A stretch of 64,000 bases of DNA from Zerene cesonia (GCF_012273895.1 NC_052116.1:1736001-1800000), one strand, 5' to 3'. Counted from the first letter of the stretch, positions 35,106-46,486 are shown. Made by a program: numbers and translations. The notes: a model not told the origin generated them from the sequence alone.

Positions 35106-35803
35106 ATTTTGACATATAAAAAAATATATCTTAAACGACACTGAAAGATTACTAAAAACTTATCATATTCTTCGCAAAGGCAATGTCGGCGGTCCTTTTT
35201 TCCGGGCAACATTTAAGATTTTAAAACAACGTCATCCACCCCTCATTATGTCCATACCATGAATATTACAAGTCGTATAGTTTTCAACGCCAAGTCATAC
35301 GCTGTATTAATGGCCTTATGATGCTACTGAAGCGAGCAACTACCGCAACACACGACTAAATAGTGATTAATGTGTGTGTCATAGTTTAATTTATGACAGA
35401 ACGCCTTTCCGATACAATTTGTTCTCTACTCTGCTCTCTAATAGTTGCACATCTTGTGCATTCCATGGAAATGGCAATTGCTGATAAATGTGTCTGTTGA
35501 AATTGCGTAATTTTCTTTAGACTCTTATATAATTTCTTGTCTATATCGTAAACGAATTTCTTTGTCATATTGCCTGTCCAACTATATAACTAATAATTTT
35601 TTATGTTTTGTTTGCATAGTGTAAATCAGTTTTTTATTTCTACATTTATAGTGCTTTATATAGAGCGGAATCATTTTTTCATCACAAACTAGTATAAGAC
35701 AATTTGTTAAAGGAAGACATAAACAATCCGAATTTAAATTTAATTTGTATACGATATTTATGTATAGATTTGCATTGTAAGCACTGACGTATCTACATCT
35801 CAT

Positions 35804-35985
35804 CTAGGCTTCCCGCTTTGCCGTGTAGTCAAAGGAAAAGTGTGACCCGAAGTTTTCATTTCCCGTCGAATTTCTGGGGTAAAATATATCTTGTGTCCTT
35901 TTTCGATTCTCAAAATATCTGTTAAGATCAGTTGAGTTGAGGCAGGCAAACCGAGTTACTTTTGCATATTTAACATTCGTAGGGA
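35804..35985 (-). mobile_element. Helitron-like element, 'gtcaaaggaaaa' class
   Basis: CTAG at 35804-35807, then GGCTTCCCGCTTTGCCGTGTAGTCAAAGGAAAA, TTTTCATTTCCCGTCGAATTTC, ATATCTTGTGTCC and GGCAAACCGAGTTAC, ending CATTCGTAGGGAT, the complement of a TCCCTA.. 5' end. Same class as 60329-60528, 48637-48815 and 53785-53941. Confidence 0.65.
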
Positions 35986-36103
35986 TTATTAAAGACTAGA
36001 AGGTACAATAATTACAGTAGTATAAAAATTGCCATTTGCCCACATGATTTCATTTCTTAACTCTTATTATATAGTAATTATTATTGATTTATTTTCATAC
36101 TCC

Positions 36104-36187
36104 ATACGGACTAATGTCTAACAAAAATACCGACGGACTTATTAAATACTCTGTTGTTACTAATGTTGTTGTCACATTAGTCCGTAT
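36104..36187. repeat. 84-bp hairpin with perfect 14-bp arms
   Basis: ATACGGACTAATGT (36104-36117) is perfectly complementary to ACATTAGTCCGTAT (36174-36187), with a 56-nt loop. It may be a very small MITE or a structured RNA. No target-site duplication is obvious. Confidence 0.6.
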
Positions 36188-36569
36188 TTTAATTTTTTTC
36201 AATTTTACTTCTTGAAAATGTTGTTTGAACTTATCGTTAAAAATTTACTACAATTGTTGTTGTTGTTTGTTGTTGCACCTTATAAAAAACTGCCTCAAAA
36301 TGCCATATACTGGCATATTCGTGTAAAATATCATCTGCCTGAGTCCATTTTAGTATTATAATATATGGCATAATCTATGAATCTTGAAAACAGTAATAAA
36401 TCTATACATTACAATAGCAAATAATGGCAGTGCTTAATCAATGACGCTTTCACAGCGTGACGCCGAGTGCTAGCGACACACTAAATACCTACTCGTTATT
36501 TGTAATGTCTCTTTACATTCATTGTTCCTATTACATGATACTATATTTATAAAGTTACTTTATCCTTAA

Positions 36570-36833
36570 CTAGCTTTTGCCCGCGGCTTCGCGAGCGTTC
36601 ATTCGGAGTAGTTTAATAGATTTTATTATACATATGACCTCTTGAAAAACTCGATCTATAAGAAATTTTGAAAGAACTCGATCTATTAAAAAAAATCCCA
36701 TCAAAATCCGTTGCATAGTTTTAAAGATTTTAGCATACATAGGGACATAGGGACAGAGAAAATGACTTTGGTTAAGGCGTGAAGACAAACAGACAGACAA
36801 GAGTTACTGTCACATTTATAATACTAGTTGGGA
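36570..36833 (-). mobile_element. Helitron-like element, CTAGCTTTTGCCCGCGG class, long copy
   Basis: CTAGCTTTTGCCCGCGGCTTCGC at the left, AATCCCATCAAAATCCG, TAAGGCGTGAAGACAAACAGACAGAC and a right end ACATTTATAATACTAGTTGGGA, flanked by A and T. It carries an internal near-duplication of AACTCGATCTAT(A/T)A (36648 and 36676). At 264 bp it is the longest Helitron-like copy here. Confidence 0.7.
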
Positions 36834-36839
36834 TCGTGT

Positions 36840-38795
36840 TGGTTTCACCACACATAACTTAAGGACGGCCGAACTGTTTTTGTAATGTTTTTGATTGATA
36901 GATTTAACTCTTAAAAAAAAATACTAACAAAAAGAAGAGTACCCGACCACAGTCGGGGCGAACAGCTACTCATGTAATCACGGATGTATGTAAAAATATT
37001 TGAACTGATATATAATAACACTTACTCGAAAAGAAATGTTTACAGTTTTCTCTTCAACAACTTGAATGCAACAACGTAAAAGGATTAATTATTCGTAATT
37101 TTATGTCAAATATGCACATTAACTCATTGAACACAAGTTTAATAAAAGTAATTATGAATATTATATAAAATTATATAGGATATGTGTACTTTTCCAATAC
37201 TTTTGAGATGAGTTAACGATAACTTTAAATCGTATTCGAATGGATTCTAAGCAAAGAAAAATCGGGAAAATCGACGTGCGCACAGATTACAAAACTCAAT
37301 GAATGAGAAAGAGGTTGCATTCGAACCTCATTTATAAGAGTTAATATTTATAACCAAGGATATAATTATGATTGATCATTAATATTATTGTAGCCTATCG
37401 ATTGAATTGAATGTTGTTTGCGGACGTCATTTATTTTGATTTTTTCCACGTGTCGACACCAAGTTTGCACCTGCGAATAAACCTGACACGAGTCATATTT
37501 ACCACAGATGATAAATGACGATTGGAACTTGGTTCTTGCTGATGCTATAATGTTGCCAGTTACTTAGTGGCTATTAAATGAAAATAAATAAAACATTTTG
37601 AATTAGCTGTCGATTCCGTTCCCGCGGGTATGATTATGGAATAAGATAAAGTGCATTTATTTAGAGGAAACTCATGTTCTAATAGGTTTTTGCTGTTACA
37701 TAACAAATGTTTTAAAGCCTTAATGTACATCAAACATAAATAAAACATAATCTTTTTTTAACTTATAAATTATCTCCCTATTTTCACTTTACAAAAATAA
37801 AGCATTATCTAACTACTTTTTAGTACTTTACAATACATATTTTCATCACAATGGATTAATTTGCAATTAAAATTACAAACAGCCCACAATCTCATTTCCT
37901 TTACTATTTAAATTAGTATAATTATAATAGATGGCCAGTGTTACTTAAAAGGTTTTAACAGTAAAATAAATTGTCCTAGAAAATGCTTAAATGTGGAAGA
38001 TATATATATCTAATAATAGATAACAGCCGGATATGCAAACTGCTTCCCAGACAACCTGGCTTCTTGATTGGGAATTATGGTGTAAATAAGTTATACAAAC
38101 AATAATATAATGAACAAAAACGCTCATGATTTACGTTATTTATTCGTGTTTGTGGTATAAATAATTTTTATAAACAGATAAACAGCTAGAGACGTTTCAA
38201 TTGTTTTATTATTAATATCTGTGTGATATACATTCAGTTTTTTTTATTTACTTTTTATAAAAATATCAATGAATTTCCAAGATCCAGCGTTTTCTGGTAT
38301 AATACAAAGGTTCACGACTAAAATGCTTAACGACATTATAATATAAACTTTCGACTTAATATAGCCCCACTAAAATGAATAGACCATAAATAGACGTTTT
38401 ATTGGTTTTCTTACGATTTCTTCATGATTTTTCTTGGACCAATTTTGGACAATTTTATGTAATTATTAAATAAAATAGTGGCTATAATAAATACATATGA
38501 ATAATTTCCTTTCGTTTCCAGCATTCAGTAAGAACATAATTAAAATAATGTCATAAAATTCGATATAACGATAAACAATATCGTATTTCCAATGTCTGTC
38601 CAATAAACTCTAGTTTCAATCAATATTTTAATAAAAATATAGAGTTATGAATTATTTAACGTCACGACAGTCGGCTGACTCAATTACACGCTTGTAGCGA
38701 AATTCATTCATATATACATTTTAGGGTTCCGCAAAATATCCTGTTTTTATATGAGCTTTTAATTTAACAATTCATTCCCTTTCATTTGATTAATT
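36840..38795. other. AT-rich unique DNA, nothing recognised
   Basis: Only a small hairpin CCCGAC-CACA-GTCGGG near 36946 stands out, perhaps a Helitron end remnant. Confidence 0.4.
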
Positions 38796-38801
38796 TTTAA
38801 A

Positions 38802-38945
38802 CGACTTCATAAAAAGAGGAAGTTATCAACTCGGAGTGTAGTTTTTTTTTACTTAGTTACCTCAGAGCTTTTGACTGGGTGAAACGATTGGGATTTTTAT
38901 TTTTTTATTTGAACCCTGTTGGCTCCCTTGTGGTGTCTGATAACT
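38802..38945 (+). repeat. dispersed repeat, 'aagtcggtt' family
   Basis: ACGACTTCATAAAAAGAGGAAGTTATCAACTCGGAGTGTAG, GTTACCTCAGAGCTTTTGACTGGGTGAAACGATTGGG and TTATTTGAACCCTGTTGG follow the order of the 7.8 kb copy. Confidence 0.55.
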
Positions 38946-39329
38946 AAAAAGATAATATGTTAGTTATCACGTTATATGCATATTTAACTCGTTTCTAGAT
39001 TGATTTTCGTAACAAAAAGTCTAGTTAACTGTGTATTTCAATGAATAGAGAATAAATTGATTCTGTGGTGTATTCTTTAAGAAACATTCAAATTTTTAAT
39101 TAGAAAACTGCATTTAATACAACAATATTAACAAAGGGAATATTTTTTACAAGATCCCATGTATTCACCTTTTTTAACTGTATGACAATTGTTTTAACAC
39201 TTGTAAATTTCCCCTTTTTAAGGACAAAAATCTATTGAAATTTATTCAAAAACATTATGCCGTCAAATTGTAACATTGGTTCGAAACAACCAACCAATAA
39301 CCACACAAATATTCATATTTTGGTATATT

Positions 39330-39586
39330 ATAGCAGGCAACTCAGCTGGTAGGATACGTGATAATAAGAAATCAACACCGCCCATGACCATTTGCTACAT
39401 TATTTTTGTCTTCGAAGGGATTGTGGACGGGACGGTGAACGGGAATAAAGGAATCGACTGGGAAAGGTGAGGAAAAGGATATGGGTCTACCACTACTCAT
39501 CGTACTTAATACAGAAGCGTCCACATTCTATTTTGATATTCTACCTGACCCAATTCGTGCTGAAGCGTATTCGACTCCCACTTTTA
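39330..39586 (-). repeat. SINE-like copy, GCAACTGAGCTGG family, diverged
   Basis: Read leftward: GTGGGAGTCGAATACGCTTCAGCACG, ATCCTTTTCCTCACCTTTCCCAGTCG, GGGCGGTG and TCCTACCAGCTGAGTTGCC. Internal deletions remove the usual CGCTTACCATCAGG block. Confidence 0.65.
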
Positions 39587-40027
39587 AATATGATTAAATT
39601 GACATTTCACTTAATGTACAAATACGATTTTTGTTGACTGGTATTTTTTTAATAAATAATAGTTTATTCAGTCTGAAAATTTACTACTAAAATGGAAACA
39701 CTTCAATAGCTGGCAACCCTATCCAGACGGTACAGATTTAACAGAATTCTGTTATTGCAAACCGTCAGTCACGACAGCTTTGTTATGAATATATAGCTCG
39801 TTAACTATCCGTTACGTTTAAAGCAATATTTGTTAAAATTTGAATTGTAACCGTAAACCTTAAGGTTGACTAGCCTGCTCTTGCCTTTGATGAAAAGCAT
39901 ACCATATTTTTTGAAGTCTTACTGATTGAAACTTAATTGTTTGGCGACATAAAGTCCAATCCAATCTTGAGTTTAACATAATCAATGGCCTTCTAATAAT
40001 CTTTTTCAACTCAAAATAGATACAAAA

Positions 40028-40186
40028 CTAGCATTCCTCCCGTCGCTTCGCCCGCGGTCTCGAATCCCGGTCTCGTCGACCCGGGCTTTTCAGGATAAAA
40101 ACTATCATATTATGTCCTTTCTAGGATCTCAAACTACGTAGTTTGAGTATTAAATTTCATCCAAATACGCAAAGTAATTTTCAAAA
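40028..40186 (-). mobile_element. Helitron-like fragment containing a 20-bp palindrome
   Basis: Starts CTAGCATTCCTCCCGTCGCTTCGCCCGCGG after an A, then CAGGATAAAAACTATCATATTATGTCC and TTAAATTTCATCC. The 5' terminus (TCCTACTAAT-like) is missing. It contains the perfect palindrome CTCAAACTACGTAGTTTGAG at 40128-40147. Confidence 0.5.
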
Positions 40187-40974
40187 TTTATTATTTATCT
40201 TATATTGAAACATACTTTTTAATTTTAATTATTGTGTAAATCAATAGTAAGTAGCCTTCAAAACAACTAAATTTTCTATAAATTATTCTTTTCAACATTA
40301 CACTGGCAATTGCTATCTACTAATAATATAACGTTATGTTATCTGTGCTATCAACTACTAAATAAACAGTAAAAGCATCGTACCATTCATAGTATAAAAG
40401 TTAACATTAAATTTCATTTATATATGCCCACCTGGCCTCTATCGGACGACTATCTCACATTAGATCGTATCAAATCAAAATCACCCGATGTGTTATGGTG
40501 TGGACACACAGGGCCTAGCTGTGATAAATATTAAATAGTAACGTTTGTAGCCTTGCTTTACTTTAGCTTTATTTTTCAATATGGAAGTAGTTTTAATTTG
40601 GAAAGCATTTATTTACAGTTGTAGAAACGTAGCATTAAATAGTATTTATTGCTTTTTCAACTACAAAAAATTGAAAACGTCACTCTCACATTCAATTACC
40701 TATCTATTTATATGAACAAATTAAAATAGATTATTATGTAAAGGAAGGATTTTAAATATGGAATATTAATTATACAGCAATGACATTTTTAATAAGATAT
40801 GCAGGGGAAAATATTTCTATTACGCGATTAGTAACTAGGCGATATCCATTAACGAACCACTTATAATTATACATTTTATTTACTAGTAAAGTATAATTAA
40901 AAACTATTGCTTCGACAAATTTCCTAAAAAACATTGTGGCGTTGCATGCGTAGTCAAAAGTAAAAATAAATGGG

Positions 40975-41046
40975 AAGGAAGTCAATTTATAAGTGTAGTT
41001 TTTTTGGCTTAGTTACCTTAGAACTGTTGACTGGGTGAAATATTCA
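40975..41046 (+). repeat. dispersed repeat, 'aagtcggtt' family, short fragment
   Basis: GGAAGTCAATTTATAAGTGTAG and TTAGTTACCTTAGAACTGTTGACTGGGTGAAA parallel 38.82-38.88 kb. Confidence 0.5.
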
Positions 41047-41049
41047 AAT

Positions 41050-42075
41050 ATAACAAACCTTCTTGAACATAAAATGTCATTTAAAATGCTGGCTGGAATA
41101 AAATGATGTTTTTGATAAGCAAAACATTAAAACCCTAGCCCGCAGCAAGAACTGTACCATAGATAATATATCGGCTGTAGTATACAGCGGATAACAGAGT
41201 ATATTGTGTGTTAATGTTAACTCTCATGACGCGCCTCGAGTAATTGAACATTTCCGCGCATTTATCATATTCCCTATCGAACTATTGAATTTATATACAA
41301 CCTACCTTTGATTCGTTTGTACAGAAAAACACTTATTCCACCTATGTAAACCTACTTAAGAGAGACGTATATAGTTTCGCCAAATTTCACCTACGTCGAC
41401 TCTTGATAAAAGTAAAATTTATGTTTCTCCAAACATGAGTTTGATTCAAAGGTACAATGATCTCAAACTCTTTTTCGTTATTAAGTACGTCTTGTTCCCA
41501 TGATAAAAACTTAGAACAGATAAATAGAATAGTTACTCAATTGAGACAATTATATCGCCGCATGTTTAAACACGCAAAAACCAATAAATATTAATGAAAG
41601 TATATACTAATAATTTCATCAATATATTTGAAAAATAATTCTATCACAATAATATTAAGACATTTAAAACGAATAAATTAACGCATTACTGACTGACGAA
41701 CATAAAATCAACATATCTGAACTAAATATTTTGTTCACACTGCATCAATAAATTAAATACTTCAAATGTCTTCACATTATTATACCAAAAGCAGAATTAA
41801 TATATGCCTGATAGATCCAGGCACTTGATAAAAAGACATCAGAGTAGAACAACTGTTTATACGGAGTCATAAAAATAATCCGACTCAATCAGGCAATAAA
41901 TGAATATAATAAAAACGGGCAAGGAACGCCTCCAACCCATAAAAGGTTCTGCAGGTTTAATAGTTTAATATAATGGCTTTTATTATGACTAAAACATGCT
42001 ATTAAATGAGAGAAGGTGTCGTTTACTACATGTGCAGTTAAAAATTCTGCCTATTCATTATTGTTAAATCAAATC
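41050..42075. other. AT-rich unique DNA, nothing recognised
   Basis: No supported feature. Confidence 0.4.
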
Positions 42076-42079
42076 TATA

Positions 42080-42240
42080 TAACCCTTTTGAGTGTTGGGT
42101 GTTGAGCATAGTTCGCCATGAGGAGAAGAAGCCCATACCGGTCCGGGGTAACTACCACAGCAAAATGTGTACAATTATGCACACAAACGCATGCACTCCC
42201 TATGATCTCCGATCTGCGATCTCCCCAACGCTATGATTTA
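42080..42240. repeat. unassigned GC-richer block, probable old repeat
   Basis: GAGAAGAAGCCCATACCGGTCCGGGGTAACTACC, GCACACAAACGCATGCACTCCC and ATCTCCGATCTGCGATCTCCCCAACGC stand out from AT-rich flanks. It has a repeat-like texture, but no second copy is visible here and no frame is open throughout. Confidence 0.3.
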
Positions 42241-43272
42241 GATGTTATACTTATCTAGAAAATGTAGTATCGAAAGTATCAAAATATTTCCCGGGTTACG
42301 GACCCCCAATAAAGAAGCTACATTGCAATCAGCGGATTAAGTTTATCTTTATGATCTATGACTGCTGTGAGAACTTGTAGTGGTGTAAAAACATCTTGTG
42401 AACTATACGTAAACTATGCGATAACTAAGGAATTCTCCTGGCATAATTGAAGCGATGTATCTGTCATATAAAGTTATGTCATTTGGAACGTTAATGAAGC
42501 TATTTTGTCAGAGTGAGACTTTAAGAAGCTGAAGTAAAGGGAAAGGATTGTGGCTAACATTTTAAGCATTTATTAAACTAATTTTATTTATGTCGAACAT
42601 TTAAGTGTATCACGTCAAGTTAACTAAAACCACGTCTTTTAGAGAACAAACTCTGTTTTCGGTGCCGTAACCAAAGTTTTCGCTGTCCGTCTGACACCAG
42701 AGTGTACCTAGGTATCTCACGATCCGCTAAAGGTTAACACTGATGATATATGATCTGACATAACATAGGACTAAATAACAACTTCCTATTAAACACAAAA
42801 ATTCATCGTCATCATTCATCAGTTGAAAAGCCACGTAGCTCTTTTTTGGGAACGTCGGTTAAATGCTCATAAAAGCTATGGAATGTTATTTCAAACTGTC
42901 TGCACCTGTCTTGAGTTTCAATTCACATATACCAATCACTAATAAGAAATATTATAGAATTAAATCCTCAGTATGAATATCTATTATAATTATAAAATGA
43001 ACAAATCTATTTTCTTCTAAGATACTGTAACAATCCTTTTAAGCACACTTTACACGTTTCTACCGTTGCTTCATTTAGCACGGCGTAGGTAATCTTATCT
43101 TAACCATCAAAGATCATATTATCTTGATCGTCGATTAAGGATATTTGCAAAAAGTAATTAAAACAGGACCCCCAGCTGCGTTGGAGTTAATTAAAAGGGC
43201 TTTGCTTATAATCTCTTCCTATTATGACCATTAGAGATGCCAGTGCTTTTTAGGTAGGGCTGTACAGAATCG

Positions 43273-43293
43273 ACGTCAGCAAAAAACTGACGT
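43273..43293. repeat. 7-bp hairpin ACGTCAG/CTGACGT
   Basis: ACGTCAG and CTGACGT are separated by CAAAAAA. It sits at the start of an 87-codon open frame (43292-43555) that has no recognisable domain. Confidence 0.4.
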
Positions 43294-43551
43294 GTGGAGT
43301 TACGCTATGCTTTTTAGGAAGATCGATAGGAGAATCGAGTTAGTGATCTGTAAAGAGGATTTATATGTGGTACGGCAACGATTTCCACGGCTTAATACAG
43401 CACGAGCGGTTGCATTTTTGTATGCAAAAAGTTCGATACGTCTGATAGGGCAATCAGTGATACCGGAGTATAGCGCAAAACCTTTCGATTGTCGGCGCGA
43501 AATACCGTATACGTATGAACGATTTTTATATTTATTATATTATTATATATA

Positions 43552-43757
43552 CTAGCTTTTTCCCTCGGCTTTGATTGCGTTAAAATAAAAGTAAAACCCC
43601 TTTACACCCATTTTTTTGTCTTATATACATAAAAACCTTCCTCTTGAATCATTTACTCACATCTTTTAAAAAAACTATCAAAATCTATTGCGTAATTTTT
43701 AAGATCTAAGCATACAGACACATACGACCGAAAGCTTTGTTTTATAGTATGTAGTGA
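43552..43757 (-). mobile_element. Helitron-like element, 'ttcctcttgaatc' class
   Basis: CTAGCTTTTTCCCTCGGCTTTG after an A, ATACATAAAAACCTTCCTCTTGAATCA, AAAACTATCAAAATCTATTGCG, ACAGACACATACGACC and TATAGTATGTAGTGA before a T. The same class is at 61465-61629. Confidence 0.65.
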
Positions 43758-43890
43758 TTTATTTATTTATAAACAGGTACATCAACAGATCGCACATGTA
43801 ACATTGGTAAAATAATAATTACAAATGACAATATTCTTATGCTAGACTCTATTACAGATGTACACAACATTGCAAGAAAAAAAAGTAAAA
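43757..43890. repeat. possible non-LTR 3' fragment
   Basis: TTTATTTATTTATAAACAGGTACATCAAC resembles the complement of an AATAAATAAA retroposon tail. It abuts the Helitron end. Assignment is tentative. Confidence 0.25.
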
Positions 43891-43924
43891 TAACTATAGG
43901 TTAAACTGATCTGATCATACGTGG

Positions 43925-44207
43925 CGTGAATACAGGCTTTGTGGTACGGACCTCAGATTTGATAACAAACACGGGAGTCGAACGGGCGGGCGACCAACCA
44001 GACGGCGGTGCAGGAAATAAATTGATTTTTCAATTTATTTGCACATTTTGTTCATCACCATTGCTTGAAACGGTAAATGAATATGTCGTAAGGAAACCGG
44101 GATGATGTGAAAACTTCAACGATACGAGACATGTGTATTACCAACCCGCACTTGGCCAGCGTGGTGGATGAACCCTCACAGTCGCAGATCAACAACAACA
44201 ACAACAT
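43925..44207 (+). repeat. tRNA-derived SINE, full length, CAA tail
   Basis: Head with degenerate A and B boxes (GGCTTTGTGGTACGGACCTC; GGGAGTCGAACGG), then GCAGGAAATAAATTGATTTTTCAATTTATTTGCAC, TGCTTGAAACGGTAAATGAA, GTCGTAAGGAAACCGG, CCAACCCGCACTTGGCCAGCGTGGTGGATGAACCCTCA and a (CAA)n tail at 44191-44206. Collinear with 48304-48618, but the common AGGAGGCCTGTG..GATGAT tail is replaced by CAA units. Confidence 0.7.
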
Positions 44208-44625
44208 ATAAATAATGTTTTTACGGAGAACTATTGCAAAAATTGCCTCATTAAAATGTATAAAAATAGTCATTAAACAAATTCTATCACAACAACACAT
44301 GAAAAACTCGTGATGTAGCACAAAAAATTGACCAAATTCGTAAACAACGGCAAAAATAATGAACTAATTAGTGGTGTTAATTAGTGATTATTAAAATTTA
44401 TGTTTATTTTAAGATGCCTACATAAATTATGTAAGTATTAATGTTTTTAACATTGTTACAACGCGAGTCTTAAAGTAGTCCGAGTTTAATTAAGTACTAA
44501 AAACATGTTTACAAATTTAAATTTTTTTATGTTAAAAAATGTACTAATTGCGATGTTCAAAACAATGAAAACTAAAATATCTATTTACTAAACAAACAAC
44601 AGCACTCGTGTAATATTTTATTGTA

Positions 44626-44835
44626 CTAGCTGCACCCCGCGGTTTCATCTGCTTAAGTCTGCATACCGTAGGAATATCGGGATAAAAAGTTGCGTACGTG
44701 TTGTTCCAGTTGTCCAGTTATCTACGTACCAAATTTCATTGCAATCGGATCAGTAGTTTTTACGTGAAAGTGCAACAAACATACACATACACATACGTCC
44801 ATCCTCACAAATTTTGAAATATAATATTAGTAGGA
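44626..44835 (-). mobile_element. Helitron-like element, complete-looking
   Basis: A|CTAGCTGCACCCCGCGGTTTCATCTGC, CATACCGTAGGAATATCGGGATAAAAAGTTGCG, TTCCAGTTGTCCAGTTATCTACGTACCAAATTTCATTGCAATCGG, and the right end AAATATAATATTAGTAGGA|T. It is inverted relative to 31346-31544 and shares nearly all landmarks. Confidence 0.8.
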
Positions 44836-44869
44836 TAGGTAATTACTAATCTAATCACAACTCGTAAAC

Positions 44870-44945
44870 TCAATATACCTATACTCAAACTCGAACTCCA
44901 ACATTTATTTATTTAATTTTACTTCTTAAAAAACCACTTTTGTCT
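44870..44945 (-). repeat. non-LTR 3' tail, inverted
   Basis: ACTCAAACTCGAACTCCAACATTTATTTATTTAATTTTACTTCTTAAAAAACCACTTTTG is the complement of the 14.43-14.52 kb tail (AAGTGCTT..AAGAAGT..AATAAATAAATG..GAGTTTGAGT). Confidence 0.55.
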
Positions 44946-45054
44946 GTGTCTATCGTTGTTTGTGTCAATCGAAACACATTTTTAAGATTTACCAACTGGT
45001 ATATAAATACTAACTGGTAATTAAAAAAATATAACAGATTTAAAAAATATTTCT

Positions 45055-45215
45055 CGAATATGCTCGAAGTAATATTAAATCGAGTTTAAAAGAGCGCAAC
45101 TTCAGAGTTTCTTGCCGATTCTTCTCTATAGAAACTATTATCCGAACCGGATATTATGTGTCTTCACGATTCAAAAGCGCTTCTGTTTTATTGAATGTCT
45201 TAGTTGAAACTTTAA
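45055..45215 (+). repeat. LINE-type 3' region
   Basis: CGCAACTTCAGAGTTTCTTGCCGATTCTTCTC, AGAAACTATTATCCGAACCGG and GATTCAAAAGCGCTTCTG form a block I recognise as recurrent near the 3' end of lepidopteran non-LTR retrotransposons. No coding sequence is retained. Confidence 0.5.
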
Positions 45216-45439
45216 ACAAAACACCGAAACTGCTCGTAAATTTTTGATGATCGATATTCAATTAACGTAACCTCCCATTTGCAGCCTAATTTACACCCAC
45301 ACACCAATTAACCAGATGGGCAACTGTAATTATCTGATGTAATTGAAATGAAATATCAATTTCCGTCTCTTCGTATAATGAATAACATTGTAAAATAATA
45401 AGATAATGATTTATTGCAAATCAATCTTCAAATAATTTA

Positions 45440-45609
45440 TTACGTCCGCCCCGGCTTCGTCCGTGGTACATATATAGCCTATATCCTTCCTCAATAAATG
45501 GACTATCTAACATTGAAAGAATTTTTGAAAAATCGTCAGTCAGTAGTTCCTGAGATTAGTAAGCTCAAACGAACAAACAAACTCTTCAGCTTTGAAATAT
45601 TAGTATAGA
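45440..45609 (-). mobile_element. Helitron-like element, CCGCCCCGGCTTC class
   Basis: GTCCGCCCCGGCTTCGTCCGTGGTACATATATAGCCTATATCCTTCCTC, GGACTATCTAACATTGAAAGAATTTTTGAAA, AACAAACTCTTCAGCTTTGAAATATTAGTATAGAT. Same class as 51030-51200, 47700-47845 (inverted) and fragments near 51.8, 56.6 and 57.8 kb. The CTAG is lost. Confidence 0.65.
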
Positions 45610-45689
45610 TTGGTAACGCTTTCGTTTGGCGCCAAAATTAATTGTTTAAATGGTTATGTTGGGATAAAATATAATCATTTAAATTAGTA

Positions 45690-45815
45690 CTAGCTGTAAC
45701 CCGCGGCATCACTCGCAATGTAGCCTATATGCTAATCCAGACTATAATCTATAGTATCCATACATCCATTCATACTTACAAACTTTCGCGCTTGTAATAT
45801 TAATGATAAGTAGGA
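45690..45815 (-). mobile_element. Helitron-like element, short copy
   Basis: CTAGCTGTAACCCGCGGCATCACTCGC, GTAGCCTATATGCTAATCCAGACTATA, CATCCATTCATACTTACAAACTTTCGCGC and a TAATATTAATGATAAGTAGGA end. An internal deletion shortens it relative to 52152-52341. Confidence 0.65.
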
Positions 45816-45834
45816 GTAACCAATTTCCTTAGAC

Positions 45835-45990
45835 TTAATTTGGCCCATTTCAATAGATTTATTTAATTCAAACTTTGTGTATTTATCGAGGATCGGTAAC
45901 AATACGATAATTGCACAAGTTTATCTTATTTTCCTGATTCGGATCGCCAGAATTAAATATTTTCCATATGTATAATATGCACGTCGGATA
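45835..45990 (+). repeat. unassigned dispersed repeat, copy 2 of 2
   Basis: TTAATTCAAACTTTGTGTATTTATCGAGGATCGGTAACAATACGATAATTGCACAAGTTTATCTTATTTTCCTGATTCGGATCGCCAG aligns with 9555-9710. Confidence 0.6.
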
Positions 45991-46063
45991 TATTGATTCT
46001 ATCCCTAAAGTGTTTCTTCGTCTTGATAGGTAATCCATTAGGGAGCAAAAGGGGAGAGTTTTA

Positions 46064-46232
46064 CAAAAAAGCTGGTTAAAAACAATTTCAAACTAAAAAT
46101 GATAGTAACATGCAGTAACAGCTTTTAAATATAATAAGAATCATCAAAATCACTTCACTCAATTAAAAGTTATAAGGTAACGAACACACAAAAATACACG
46201 TAATGAGAACTGTTTTTTAAGTCGATTAAGAA
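46064..46232 (-). repeat. dispersed repeat, 'aagtcggtt' family, diverged
   Basis: AACAATTTCAAACTAAAAATG, AGCTTTTAAATATAATAAGAATCATC, AATCACTTCACTCAATTAAAAGTTATAAGGTAACGAAC and TTTTTAAGTCGATTAA follow the 10.9 kb copy. Confidence 0.5.
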
Positions 46233-46378
46233 ATGGTTTATTTCGGTTTCCAGCATAACTTCAAGTCTTGTGAAAAAAGTTGAATGGTAAGAAATCAAAA
46301 GACTGAGAATTTTGTTATATTCTATTCCTTTTTCAATGGCTTTCATAATACAATGTTTGTTTCACTATTTACTATTTA

Positions 46379-46486
46379 CTAGCTGTGACCCACGGTTGAA
46401 ACGGCGTAATCCGTATCCCGTAGGAATATCGGTATAAAAAGTGCCTATGTGTTTTTTCAGTTGTCCAGCTATCTACGAAGCAAAAT
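46379..46486 (-). mobile_element. Helitron-like fragment, 3' half
   Basis: A|CTAGCTGTGACCCACGGTTGAAACGGCG, ATCCGTATCCCGTAGGAATATCGGTATAAAAA and CAGTTGTCCAGCTATCTACGAAGCAAA. The 5' half is missing. Confidence 0.65.

Noticed and set aside
43292..43555. 87-codon frame next to an ACGTCAG hairpin
   Set aside because: Tempting because the region is less AT-rich, but there is no family resemblance and the frame ends exactly where a Helitron-like element begins.
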